A stretch of DNA of 64,000 bases, taken from contig RSEF01000004.1 of the NCBI GenBank assembly GCA_003993805.1, positions 11,382,789-11,446,788 of the forward strand. The letters run 5' to 3'. This document shows, piece by piece, positions 38,626 to 51,789 of the stretch; position 1 is the stretch's first letter, and each line of letters opens with the position of its first letter. The position numbers and the translations under genes were made by a program. The notes under the pieces are model-generated. The model was not told the origin of the DNA, ran no database searches, and saw nothing but the letters and a program-made list of their open reading frames with translations. Source of the DNA: Himantopus leucocephalus (taxonomy: Eukaryota > Chordata > Aves > Charadriiformes > Recurvirostridae).

Positions 38626-41600
38626 TCTAATCACAACTAAAAAGATTTTCTTAGTCAATTAAAGGCTTGAAGCCTTTACTCACTCACACAAAATCCCCGT
38701 TGAAGTCGGTGCTAACAATGCATTCATTTAAATCGTAACAAACTGCAGTACGCGCACTGCCTGGTGGCACAGTTAGTGCTATATGTCGAAATACGCGCTC
38801 CCGCCATCCTAAGGCATTGACGGAGCAATACGTACCGTTCCATACTGTCTCACGTGGCCCAGAATAATACCTGACTACCCTCCGATTCTGACACGTTTCT
38901 TTAGTAACTGACAAAAAAATTAGCACATTCATTATTTTTGCTAACAGGAGTATGAGCTATATGAAGAAAACATGTACCTATGCTGACAGAATGGGAGTAC
39001 TTTAATTTCCAAATTACATACATAAATAAATCAAGCCATATAACCTGATAAATGAAAGATTATGAAAATAGTAATATCCTGCAAAATCTTGAAAGGCATC
39101 ATAATTCCTCAAACAATTATCTTCTGTCATATTTGTGAGTAGCCCGTGTAGTTCAAGAACAGAAAATACAAATGTGCTCCTTTAAAATTCATGAAACCAC
39201 TCATTCTGTCATAAAAGCAGGCATCTTTCATGGCTACTTATTTCACACAGTCTCATAACTAATACTGACAGATACTTGGAATGCAAAAAAAAATGAGCAC
39301 TGGACAAAGAACATGAGCTGCTCAATTCTTCCATTTTAATGTTTAAAACAGAAAATAAAAATCATATATTATATACCCTTACAGAATTTCTGCTGTAATT
39401 AAATTAAAATTTGTAGATAAAAATGAGATTGTACAAAGACTGGTGGTATACTGCTACCAGGATTGGGCTGTGCTGCATCCATGACAACAGGATGGAAGGT
39501 TGCTTTTAATACTATTATCTTACATACCCACAGCTGAATGCTAATGCAGCTATACTGAGGAAATCAAGTTTCAGATCTGTATCCACTGAACTTACATCCA
39601 CTAGGCAGGGAGTTTAAAAGCCAGGCTAGCATACAAAGACTAATATTATAGCTCTGTCAACTCCCCAAAGGTCAGATATTTCAAAAGGTATACACAAATA
39701 TTAATTGTCAGCTAGTTCTGTACTGGAGACCAAAACGGAGGCAAAAATCAGGTTTTGTGACCATAATTTTCTGCCAATTTTATTTTATAAAATGGAGGTG
39801 CAGAAGAAAACAAAGATTAACTCAGATCAGTTTACGTCCTGAACAATGACACACAATGACGCTGTTTCTTATGAACATTGCCTCAGAAAGGATTTTACCT
39901 GCTTTCCTCCACAAAGCAGATAGAAAACGTGCGGGAAAGCAGCTGGACAGCCTTATTTTTCAGCGGGTACCAATAGTTCCATTGACCTGCCGTTATCCCA
40001 GCTGGGGTACGCCATTCCTGATCCCAGCCTGCCCTGTGCCTGCACAAGGAGCCTCTGCTCTACCCAGAAGAATAGCAAGCTCTCCCACGGGCACCTCCAT
40101 ATCTACCCAGCCCCTTCTACAGACCTTGGCTCCAGTTCATCTTGTTCTGGATTTAAAAATACAGTTTGGTGTAAAATAATTAAAAAAAAAAAAAAAAGGG
40201 CAACATTTTTTTCGGCAACTAGTATTTCCCAAATAAAAGAATTCTGAGCTGCCTTGTAAAATCAATGCACCCCTTCCTCGTTGGTGCCAGCAAAATCAAA
40301 ACGGTTCAGTAAGTCCCCAGGCAAAGAAGCCCTCTAAAGCCTTGTTCTACCAGAAGTGATATCGTGAGACTGGCAACACTGATCCATCTTCCAGGAGGTG
40401 AAGACAGCCTCACAAACTCTTTAGACTCTCCTTAGTGCACAGGTGATTTTCAGACATCTTATGCTATCTATTTTTCCTTCTCCGACCCAGCACAATTCTG
40501 GATGGAGAACTCCAAATTATTTGAGCTACTGACCACTTTCCTACAATACACTGTAACTCATTGTTACCCAAATCCAACTTATTTATAAAACATTGGCTCA
40601 TACGCTGTTATACCCTGTAGAATTAATTTTTACGTGCACTACAAGGTTGTTGCAGCAAATTCTTGCGTTGTCGTGCTCTCGCTTTCTCTCCTCTCGTAGT
40701 GAAGTGTGTGGGCATTCTGGCAGGTAAAAACGCCCCATTTTTTTTTGTGAATACATTCTTAGAGTTACTATACGTGAGATAAATACAATAAAATAAATAT
40801 AATAAAATAATCTGAACCAACTGAGCTATAATAATGAGAAGAGGCACTTCTGGTGGAGACTTCTCAAGTCCATAAGGTGTCCTTGCAGGAGACCAAGCCA
40901 GCTATCATGGAAATGAGGGTTCACTAAGAAACCACTGCAGAAGTAGAGTTCCCAAGGGGGTTGTTTCCCTGGTATCCACGGCACTGTGCAGGGTACCCCT
41001 TCCCTTCAAAAGCATGGCTTCCGTGGGGCAGCAAAAAGATGCTTCATTTAAGGAAAAGCAAAAGGCGGCAACAATGGTCACAGCAATGAAAGCGTTGGCC
41101 TCTAAGTGGCAGAATGACAAAAAGTTGTAGCATTTTATGATACTGTAATTGAAAAAGTATTAAGTTGTTAGTGGAAGTGTATTTAAGAAAAGCCCCACAC
41201 GTGGATGTAATAGAAAATTAATCCTCAGAGCCCAGAAAGCCCCTGAGGATGTAGAATCCATCATGAAGTTACCTCCTGTCCTAGATTTTCTTGTTGCTTG
41301 CCTCTGCTGACAACAGTTGTCTTTTCATTAGAGTATTTGATATCAATTTACTCAGACACCAGGGGCAAAAAAGGATTTCACTTTCTTCATCTGAAAGACA
41401 CTGATCCACAGAATTAGTACTTTGAACAGATGCCAGGGTAAAATAGTGACACATTTTCTAAACTAATAACCACGGGTGGCCACAGCAAATTGTCCAAAGC
41501 CTCTCAGGGCTGCCCAGGCAGCCACGACTCTCCTGAATTCCGGATGATTCTGGTACAGACAACATCCCTTAATGCACAGGTATCTCCTTCCAGCCAGCTC

Positions 41601-44600
41601 TTGCTGTGCTTCATATGTCTAAACTAACTCCATCAAGAAACACCACCATGTTTGATGCCCTCTTTAAGATAATCCCCATCCTTCTGCAACAGAGAATGCA
41701 GGGCAGTAACTGCTCGGAGTCCATTTTCGGATTAAAATCTCTCAAAAGAGGTTAGCCTCCATTTTGGCATGTGTTAAGCATTAAACTAACTTCACGTGAT
41801 ACTGCAAATAACCTCAGGAAGTGTGTCTGCCCCACCTAATTTAATAAGAGTTGGCTACCTTCTGCTTCTGACTGTTTCTAGTGTTGCAAGGACCAATGGT
41901 GCAAAGCACCTGCAGAAGCCTCCATCCGACCAGCAATGACCCAGTTGGCAGAAGGATATCACACAGCTTATTCCCAACTGACTTGGCATCTGGTGAAACC
42001 TGTGGTTCACCCCAAAGACAGTGCAAAACTTTGCCCACTTAGAAATGTTTTCATGGACTTTGGCTCATTTCTTTTTCAGACCTTTTTGCAAACACTGATT
42101 ACGCAGAGGAGTCATCACAGAAACCCTTACAAAAAAAAATGACCCGCCCTGAAGTGACTGGTTCTGCACCCATGAGAGATCTGATCGAGGAGCCCGGTGA
42201 CCGGTAGGAGCCCTGGCAAGGGAACAGCCTTGGCTGAGACCAAGGAGCTGCGCTCCTCACTGTGCTTTCTGCACCCCCAGAGTTAGTCTTAAGCAAGAAG
42301 CTGACTCTGCAACTGAAGAGATGCTTCTGGACCTGCAGCAAGCAGAGCTTGTGCTTTGCTACAGCCAGAAGCAACCTACATTGGATGTCTAAAATTAGGC
42401 AGCATGAGTTTGCTTCTAAGCATCACTGCGTCTTGGTGGAAAAGTGGAAAATTAAGGTGGAAACCTGAGAGCACCAGAAACGAACCCCTCTGTTTGTCAG
42501 CAGGACACCCACGCCACGGGCACAGAAGCCTCTGCACTCAGTACATCACTGACCTACAGTGGTCCCTCACACGCAGCAAAGATCTGACAGGGTTTGGAAT
42601 AAACAAGGCTATTAATAAGGTATAAAAATTGTTATTTTTATCAGAAGACTTGGGGATCAGACTCAGACAAGCAATTTATTCCAGCAGAAACCAACATATC
42701 ACCTAAGAATATTTGCATAGAAGGTTTGTCTCCAAAAACACAGAGAGAAAAGAAAAGCAAAAGCATCAGTTATTGCTGTTCTTCCATCATTTTTTATCAT
42801 GTTACTTTGATGCTCAAATGAGCTTCCTTACTCTGACCGCCCTCCCTCAGGGCAGGTGCACTGTTAATCCAGTATAAGATGCGAAAACCAGCCTGCAAAG
42901 CTGTGCGACACCGAGCGGAGCTTCCCCTCTGACCTTCCGCTACGTCATTGCCTTCACTGCAGTTTCAGCGAAGACCAAATACAGAACCCCCTTTTCTGCC
43001 CACAGGGGAAACTGTAAACACTCCTATTTTATCCCGCGGTCATTTTGCAACAGGGACAACGCCCAAAAACATGAATCTGGCTTCATTCATGTGAAAAGTT
43101 CTTGTCCTCACAAGCAGCCCTGATCTGGGATGGGATCCACGAGTGGGAGAGGGAAGGATGATCCCAGTGGTCCTCCCACCGCGGGGGATGCTCCGTGGGA
43201 TGCTCAGACCGGACATACAGGACTGACTGAATTATTTTAACTGCCCCATTATTTTAACTGCCAGCCCCGGCAGGAAAAATGCACGGCAACTAAAGGTGTT
43301 CACACACCACGTTTGGGAGATTTCATTTCAGCCTTAGTTTCTTCCACTGAGTATTTGACTTCTTCACTGAACGTTAGACTGTTGCTTTGACTGTTTTTTT
43401 GGAGAAATTAAAAACTAAAGAAATTCAGCCACTTTTAAAAATAAACCTTAAAGATGTTGCAAATTATATTTTGGAAGCCGGTCTGAACGGTTGGAATAAA
43501 AATGCTCAAACTAACTTAATACTTCCTGTATCTGAATAATTTGGGTATGCAGGCAAATAAAAGTTTGAAATTTTTTTTTTTTTTGGATGCTTTAAAATAG
43601 ATAGATGATTTGGCTATGAATCTTTAGTATTTACTTCAGCAAAATTCTGAGGTCATATTGTTGTTTATGAAAAAAAATATTCGCATTGCCTCAGTCCAAT
43701 AGTTTTCCAGTTGTCAGCAGTTAATGCTGTCTTCCACTCAGATATTCAGTTTTCGTTTGAAATGATCTCTCTCACTTTCTTCTCGTCTTTTCCTTAAACA
43801 ACTGTTCCTGTTTTGCCAAAGACACACCAAAAATCATTTGTATTTCTGGTACTAGTACCGAAGTTTTACAAGACAGGAAAGTTAACGGGCGAGATAGTCA
43901 GCTGCTCGGGCTGATGCTGAGTAGCTTTGAAAAATCCCCTCCATAAACATAACACTGACATTGTTACAGCATAATAAAATCACGGAGCCAAATCCTGTAA
44001 ATGTGAAAATGCTCAAGTTACTCATCTATCTGTGTCTGCAAAGTCAGCCACTTGTTGCTGTGCGGTGCTACACTCCAATTACCGGAGCTCAGCCTTCCCA
44101 GCCGTCTTTCTCTTCCCTTCCCCGCAGCGCTGAAGAGCTTTGGGTTCTGAGAGGTGAACTCGACTCAACCTCCACCCAGTGACTTCAGATACATTTTTTC
44201 CATTTTTGACCAGTTCTCTATTTTTTCCAATAATTGCCTGGCAGGCTTTTTCTCCGCGGCGTTTGCCGGGTGGAGCTGGGCTTTCCCTCCTCCTCCAGCT
44301 CCCTGGCAAACAGCCCATCTGGCATCCATGTGACAGCGTTTGCTATGTGGGATCTGGCAGAAAAGTGCCACATTACCAGTAGCAATCACAGCCGTAAAGA
44401 GCACAACGACACACAAAGAAATGACTTCCAGATTATTTATCCTTTTCCCTGAGATGTGGAGAGAGCATATGTATAAAACATCACTTTTTGGTTTTTACTG
44501 CAACTCACAGTGGTGATAATATAGCATGGGTCGGCAGTAAGATGTTTGCTTTCAGCCACCCGTTCCTCTCTGAAGACACAACACCGCAAGGTCTCACCTA

Positions 44601-45026
44601 GGCTCGGCTCCCAGCTGCATCAATGAAGGTACTCAACGCATAACGCTTCGTAGCGTGTGATCTAATGAGCAGGAAGAATACATTTGCTACAGCCAAGTTA
44701 CCCCAGCAGAGAGCTGTTTGGGTTTAATATATACCCTTCAGGATTCTCTGCATTACGGGGGGAAGGGAGCCATATAAACAGACTTGGAAAAAAAAATAAA
44801 AAATGCATTGCTCACATTTTTTAAAAGTTGCCTCAGGCAGTTATAAGTTACATAAAGTTGCTCCCGTTCCTGTTGTAGTTACACCAAAGTTATCTAAGGT
44901 GACTAGCAAAAAGTGACAACTCCAGACTTGGAAACTAAAGGTCCCCAAATGCCGCCTTTTCACGTACACAAAATCAGACCGTAATCGGCAGCCCACAAAC
45001 TAAGACACGACTTCAAAATTTCATTG
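38626..45026. other. Non-coding DNA, no gene seen
   Basis: Mixed AT-rich sequence with A/T runs at 40182-40197 and 43571-43584. GC rises modestly at 40000-40100, 42150-42350 and 42840-43230. Frames of up to 107 codons (39856-40179 plus) are unrecognised. I looked for CR1 3' ends here and saw none that I could defend. Confidence 0.6.
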
Positions 45027-45038
45027 TAATCATGATTA
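45027..45038. promoter_or_regulatory. Palindromic homeodomain-type site TAATCATGATTA
   Basis: A perfect 12-base palindrome with two TAAT cores facing each other across four bases, a layout that can bind homeodomain dimers. It lies about 500 bases before the inverted module pair. A single short motif can arise by chance, so a role is only inference. Confidence 0.3.
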
Positions 45039-45540
45039 TTGTAAGATATTTTTTAAAAAATACGCAAAACAGCTATACTTAAAACCAGACTAATTAATTG
45101 TAGATTAGCAGAGTCTGAAATAAACTATTCTTGTTTCTAGTAGCTGCATTCATGGACTTCATTTAACCCGACACTTGTGTAATAATGTGAATATTTAGCT
45201 TTTCTGAGCATGTCTTCCCTACACTCATGACTTCTAGAAATCCTTCAAAAGCTATCACATTAGAAGGAGAAGATAAAATGAGAGATATTCTGGGGAAAAT
45301 TACTCCCTTTTCTTAACATTTTTCTTCCCCCCACACACACATTCTCGATTTCCCACACACATTTTTAAGGCACTGCAATGCAAATTTTCAGGAGCTAAAT
45401 CTATGAGAGAAATCTAAAAGAAAGGATATTTTTAAATAATTGAGGCAAAAATAAAACCCATCCCTAACTAAACACAACAGCTAAAAGTTGTACATCTTTT
45501 GTGTCTTTTATGAGAGAGAGAGGGGAATGATTAAAAATGT
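45039..45540. other. AT-rich DNA, nothing recognised
   Basis: Contains short cacacaca and gagagaga runs (about 45333, 45512). No other feature seen. Confidence 0.6.
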
Positions 45541-45687
45541 ACCAAGAGCCATGAATGCCATTTTACTGTCATTTCCTTTGATTAACCTTCACCTGACCTC
45601 AATCCCTAAGGCAATTTCAGTTTCTTTTTGTTCTTCCATTTAAATTCTTCGGTACACCAGGTGAGTACATCTCCGTCACTACAGAAC
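45541..45687 (+). repeat. Inverted module pair, copy 1 (exon-like, donor at 45660/45661)
   Basis: This ~147-base module reappears in opposite orientation at 47368-47512. By hand alignment the copies agree at about 114 of 144 positions (~79%), and a 36-base block (45565-45600) is identical. Both copies carry the donor-like sequence 'caggtgagtacatct' at the same place. Here it reads CAG at 45658-45660 and GTGAGTACAT from 45661, a near-perfect U1 site. Other shared words are two CAGGTG/CACCTG E-boxes and 'atcaaagg' (TCF/LEF-type, minus strand). Translated in the frame that is open in copy 2, this copy stops early after a one-base length difference. It could be an old duplicated exon, a fossil transposable element, or a duplicated enhancer. 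Confidence 0.8.
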
Positions 45688-47367
45688 ATTCACGGGGAGC
45701 AGATTGGTTTTGGGGAGGATTTCACAGAAAATGTTTGCTTTGGAGAATCATTTGCAAAAACCTTAACAGGGACAATAGCGGGTCACATTTACTCCAAAAC
45801 TGGGGGTTTTACAACCCCTGTGGAATTATATAATGTATTTTTCTAGGTATTAGTTAAAACACAATTAAGCAAACCACGCCAGTTTACACCAGACCAGGAC
45901 GTCGGTGCTGCTGGCTGGTACAGACTTACCAACACCGTCATGTTGGCAGTTCTCGCCAACATCTCTGCTCTGCATCTGTAACGGTGTCGGCTTCCAAATC
46001 AGTTATGAAATGTAACTTGCCCACTAGAATGGGAAAAAAGCCAGCATGAATAAGAGCTTAAAAAAATAGAGTATAAACTCTTTGCAGAAGGAATGGATCC
46101 AGCATTCAATGTTTGCACAGAAATCTTATAGTACGATTCTTTCTTACTTTAAAAATTACTATTTTTCTAAAGTCTCACAGCCTTGGGGGTTGAGTATAGA
46201 TATGCTGCATATTTAGACTCTGTTCTTCAAACTTTAAACTGTATAATGAAAAAAGGACAAACTGGGAAAAGGCAAAAAGTATCTACAGAAATCATGTAAG
46301 ATTTGTAAAGTATGCCTGATGAGGAAACATTAAGGAAATCTGACCTATTTAGTTCATCAGAGACAGACTTAAGGGATGAGTCAATCCTCATCCATAAGAA
46401 TTGATATGATGCTGAGGCTTCTGATAGCACATTTTTAATCTAACAGGAAAAGATATGACATTCAACAGTCAAATTAAGCCTAGAATCAAGGTGCACAGTT
46501 TTAGCTCTTCGGAACCTCCGTGAGCCACTGTACCAGCTTACTTTGAGATGAAGAGATACTTCATCACACATGGCCTTTATTATCCTTCAAAAAAAAAATA
46601 TTCTATTACATAAGCAGAACCTATGGGTTCAATGTAGGCTTTGCTTTTCATTGCTGGCAGCCAAATGTGCGATCTGACTGGATTCATACTATCTCAGTTT
46701 CTTATTATTCACCCCAGATAAATTTTCAGGATTTGGGGGGGGGAAAAAAAAAATCAAAAAATTGTCCCAAGCTGTGACAAAAAGCATCAATATTTCTTGC
46801 AAACTGCCATCCAAAAAAGTTCAGTTTGGATCAACTGAAATTTATAATCATGCATCGTTTTGAAATGTTTTATTTCTTATGGCCTTTTTNAAACCAAGAA
46901 TAAACAAAGACCCAGGCACGTCAAAAAAAAAAAACAAAAAACCAACACGAGAATAATCACAAACCTGTCGGGTTTCTAAATGCTAAAATCGACCACTGTG
47001 GCAATTCTCAAACTCTATCGTTGAACAGGAAGTAGGTGATTCATTAACTCCGATCCTCCCCTGTTAGCAATTTTATTCTCCACAAACCGGCACTTCCTGA
47101 CAACATGAAGATGTTGCAACGGAAAAGCCCTGTTGATCTCAGTCGTGATCCTTTTTTGATCTTCAATATTGAATAGTATTCATAAAACAATTAATACACA
47201 CGGTTAAAATTCATCTGCCTTCAATCGTGTCTATGCAAGCTCTGCTTCCTTTTCATTTCTGAAGGATACATCCAGCTCTGCACGTTAGACTGGGTTGTTT
47301 AATCTGTGCCAGATTCCGCACAGAGTTTTCCGTTACAACATCTCCACCGAGTTCTCTAGTAAAATGG
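45688..47367. other. Spacer between the inverted modules
   Basis: About 1.7 kb of AT-rich DNA with a G9A10 run (46735-46753), an N at 46890 without duplicated flanks, and an A-rich run at about 46923-46940. No gene or further copy of the module was seen. Confidence 0.65.
46890..46890. other. Single-N assembly join without duplicated flanks
   Basis: The N follows a T run and precedes 'aaaccaagaa'. Unlike four other Ns in the window, the flanks are not copies of each other, so the true gap length is unknown. Confidence 0.8.
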
Positions 47368-47512
47368 CCAGCTCTTCAATGACAGATGTACTCACCTGAC
47401 AGAGTGCAATACTTAAATGGAGGAACAAAAGGATCTGAAACTGCCTTAGGGAGGGAGGTCAGGTGAAGGTTAATCAAAGGAAATGACAGTTCCATGGTAT
47501 GCACGGCCCTTG
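47368..47512 (-). repeat. Inverted module pair, copy 2 (exon-like, donor at 47396/47395)
   Basis: Minus-strand partner of the module at 45541-45687, with the identical 36-base core at 47455-47490. Read leftwards it ends in CAG (47398-47396) followed by GTGAGTACATCT. Upstream on the minus strand, a pyrimidine-leaning stretch ends 'cctcctaaatag' with AG at 47561-47560. A hypothetical exon would therefore span 47559-47396 (164 bases), and an 80-codon frame (47618-47376) is open right through it. The encoded peptide is not one I recognise. The better-preserved core compared with the ends fits a constrained element or a transposon core as well as an exon. Confidence 0.8.
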
Positions 47513-47955
47513 AGATTGCATATGTGTATTTTGTTGGGAAATATTTAACTGGTTTACCTCTATTTAGGAGGAAACCAAAATAAAGTGCATACACAAAAAA
47601 AAATGCAGAAGCAGCCATAGATGCTTCTTAGCCCAGCAGAGCTCGCATTGGTGGGATGCAACCTCGCCAGCTGAGAGGCGAAGAGAGCCAAAAGATGACA
47701 TGTGGTTTCACTATTATAAAACATTTCACTATCGTGAAGTACAACACAGTAGCTGGGGAGCTACAGAAATTCAAAAAAGCTCTCATTTACCTTGCTCCCG
47801 TATTCATTCCCAATATTTGGCAGTCTTCTCCCAAAATGGGTGCTGGAGTTAAGGAGGGAAAACTACAGCTGGAAAATACAGTAGAAGTCTACAGAAACTC
47901 ATCTGTGTCTTGTAGCGAACTTGGTTCGGCCATGTTCCTGCCTCATTCGCATTTC
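47513..47955. other. Non-coding DNA, no gene seen
   Basis: A 126-codon plus frame (47656-48036) runs into the falsely duplicated segment. No domain recognised. Confidence 0.6.
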
Positions 47956-48189
47956 CTTACCAACAATTTCCATGGACTTGGATTTTTACTTTCAATAGCG
48001 CTTTCAAAAACTGATTTTAAGCTTGCATGCATGTAGAAAGGGGCTTTTAAGTACACTCTCCTCAAACATTTANCTTACCAACAATTTCCATGGACTTGGA
48101 TTTTTACTTTCAATAGCACTTTCAAAAACTGATTTTAAGCTTGCATGCATGTAGAAAGGGGTTTTTAAGTACACTCTCCTCAAACATTT
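47956..48189. repeat. Direct duplication across an N (assembly false duplication)
   Basis: 47956-48071 and 48074-48189 are 116-base direct copies around the N at 48073, with two substitutions (g/a and c/t). Length equality and abutment on the N point to unmerged haplotypes or contig ends. Confidence 0.93.
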
Positions 48190-51100
48190 CATCATTAAGT
48201 TTATTCTAGTATTTGTCCTCAATTAACTGGGGAATTATCACATGACTTTTCAATCACAAATAACTAACACACCCTGAATTCTGATTTCTAGTTTTGATTA
48301 AAAAAAACCCTAGTCAATAGAGCTCATGAAAAATTTTGACAACTATTTTTATTCTTCCCACAGAATAAAAGGCAAAATTCACTGAATGAATTATTAATTA
48401 TGAGTTATTCATCCAGCTCTAGTAAAAACTAATCTGTTTCTTTTTTTAAGCATCAAAAGGTCTTTCAAATATAAGTTGCAATAATGAAATATGGCAGCAG
48501 ATCTTGAAATGTACCCTTACCCAGTCTGCAGATACGTAAAAGGTTACAGTACCAGAGTTATTAATCCCCCATCACTCTGACAATTGATTTTGAACACAGT
48601 CTGTTGCAGTCTTTATAAAGCAAGATCATAAATGTTCAAAACTAATTTATTGCTCTTTGTTCCACCTGGCAAAAATATACTGTCAAATTGAGTTGTGTTG
48701 ATGCAAAGATGCAGATGAGCATTTAAGTCTTATTTTTATCCCCGTTTGTAAGTCTGTTTGCAATACCTGTGTGTGGTTAGAAGCGTTCACCAAAGAGCAA
48801 AGAAAGAGGAAGAGATTTTGCTGTCTTTAATCAGCAAGAAATATTTGCACAAATAGCAACAGGTACTTATTTTAAAATTAATGGGGAATGATCATTATTT
48901 TTGTTTGTCAGTATTGATATTTTTGGCTTGCGCTCTGTTCCCTGGTATCTGTCAGATTTTGAAATATATACACGTAAAAGCACTTGCTCTATATGAATGT
49001 TGACATACATACCAGGCAAGGATTCCCCACAAACCAATGAGGGATATGCAAAACCTTTCATCCTACATGGTTGTTGTTTTAATTAGTAATTTTGAAAGGA
49101 ACCGATTCCGTTCATACTGAAAATTCCTGACCTTGCCTTTTCTGCACGTGGCAGCTGCCACCGCTCCCGCCCATGCCAGGGAAGTACCAACCTCCGAAGA
49201 GGGACAAACCAGCAAAGGAGGGGAGGAGGGCAAAAAGGGAGAAAAGGATACGCTTTACACTGATGTAACACATTCAGTTGTAAAGACGAAGGGGTTTTTT
49301 TAAGGATCAAAAAGAATATATTACAAGGAAGTTTATTTTAAGAATAAAATCCTGTCCCGTAGACCAAGCGTTCTATAATGAATGAATTACAAGTTTTCTA
49401 AAGCCAACTACTGAAGCAGGGAACTAAAAGACAAAAAATAGAAACAGGAAAGAAAAACAGAAGAGCATTTCAGCATCAAAATGTCTATCCAGAAGTCTCT
49501 GTTTTTCAGAGCCTCTAATGTATTTTTTCTCAGTAGAAAGATGAACCTGTAAAATTACTTTTCTTTTCAAAATAACCACATAATACTTCTTTAATAACAC
49601 TTTTCAGTCTTACATATTTTACAGTCAAATCATATAAACTTCATCTTTCCATTATCTAGGGGCAGAATCATTTAATTGTCCTGGCAAGTTTACTCCTTTT
49701 GAATTATTATTTTTACCATGATTATGAAGTAGGAGAGCTGTCTGACTGCATGCCAGAACTGCTGCATTCCTGACTTGTAGACGTCTGTATGATATTGAAA
49801 TTAATTTCCAGTATAAAACAGTTAACAGAATAACCCTAGATAAAGGCAAGTACAATATTAATTTCATTCTTTTTGTTGCCAATGTTGTAAAGTCCATCGC
49901 TCAAGTAAAGAGCACTTTTCTGAGCCAGATACAAATTAATTTCACCATTCTTCTTCAAATACGAATTTTAAAAGTCAACTAAAGGCTACAACAGCTTTGA
50001 AACATTTCAGTGATTGTTTTAATTACCTATCATACAGCTGTGAGACACTGCAAAAGGGAGGGGTGGAGAGAGCAGGGAGAACACCACCTGGTGTATTAGC
50101 AATTGTTTTTCTGATATAAAGAAGAAAAAATAGTTTCCAAGCACTGGAACCAACAAAAAGCTCAGCAAAGTCAACACAGATATTTTTTTTTTCAGTACAT
50201 TAATGTGGTATTTTTATTCTGGACTACGTGGTTTTATTCTGTCAATAAGTACTTTCACTGTTAAATAAAACCACCGAATCGCCAAACATTAAATATATTA
50301 ATTCTGACAGCTTTTAAACCTTGCTTTTCCACCCAAAGTTGATGCAAACACTGCAATAAGTTGCTAGAGGCACGCACGAGGCTTCTGTCTAGGGTTTCAT
50401 TCTCTAGCAAAAAAGCTCTCTGCACTTTTACGTGCAACTACATAAAAAGGCGTATTTTTTGTCATTCCAACCCTTAATAGAATTGGGATCGAGAGGCTGT
50501 TGGGACTTCTGATGGCCTTTGACACCCTGGCTTCCAGCACCTCAGCAATCAGTCAGTGCTGGGGTAACAAAAGACCACTCAAATGCACGGTTGTCATCCC
50601 CACACTACATCTGTTGGCCATGCTGTTAGGAAGTGGTGACCCCATCATTTCACCGTAAACACTGCCGAAATCAACAACAACAAAAACAGAAATGAAAAAG
50701 GAAACTGGATGTCAAAAGTCAGGTCAGCACATTTTATTTGCACATGTGTCAGTAAAGATAGAAGGAATCACTGAATTAAATTAAATCAAAGCAAACCTGC
50801 TAATTAAAACAGCTAAAATTATGTTTGTGAAGATGTGTGACTGGTTTCCTGCTTATCTGCAAATAAGCCTCCCCATAATATAAACATGTTTCTATCTCCA
50901 CTTCATTTATAACAAGTCTTTAGGCAGATTGTAATTAGTATTTTGAGTTTCTAATAGAAGATCTATTGTGTTACTGGGGAAATATTTTTCCTGACCGTCA
51001 GAACACTTATTATTGCAGCTCCACTCTCAAGGGTTCTCACCTGTTCTTCTCATGCCGGTCAGAGTCTCGTATCCAATTTGTCTGAATCCAATTGTTTGGG

Positions 51101-51789
51101 TACGTGTCTGAATATCCTCATCTTCGTAATGTTTTGCTCGTAGTTAACCCCAAATGCGGGCATTGTATTCAACCCCACCTACAAGCCAAACCAGAAATTA
51201 TTACCAATTTTACTTGGATCTCTTCTGTAGTTTGCTTTTCATTCAACGTTGAAAGAATGATCAAAGTTATCACGGTAGGGAGCAGAAGAATGGGGTCAAT
51301 ACAAAACTTTTGCACAAAAATGATACTATTTTTTAAAAAATCAACTTTTTGTTTCTGTTTTACTTATTCCCAAGTTCACAATGCATAATTTTATACAAAC
51401 CCAATTACATAGCTCAGTGATTTACTGGCAAAGCCGGCCAGAAGAACTTATCTGGCTTCAGCTAATGTGTATGCCTATTTACAATCAAAACAAATCCATA
51501 GAAAATTGCAAAATGGCCACAAAGGAAAAAAAAAATCAAGTCCGAAATGCATCAGAAGTGATACAGTATGCAAGCTGGAAAAAGTTCACCTTATATTCTG
51601 TTTTCACTGGATAACCGATAAAGCGTGGTTACAAGTACAGATTCATTCTCTCCGATCATGCGCTCTTTGTTTATTCCAGCATCTAACTTCAAGCACGTAT
51701 GGAGTTTCATTGGCTTGGAAGGCACGGTGTTTTCTTTTTCCCGTTTCATGATTTTTTTAAGGATTAGTTTGCACAGTTAAGGGATGCAT
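48190..51789. other. AT-rich non-coding DNA, no gene seen
   Basis: No frame above 100 codons and no clear repeat. GC rises slightly at about 50460-50650 without a recognisable family. Confidence 0.65.

Noticed and set aside
39856..40197. Open frame followed by an A run, considered as a processed pseudogene
   Set aside because: The peptide matches nothing I know, no AATAAA is properly placed before the A run, and no target-site duplication was found.
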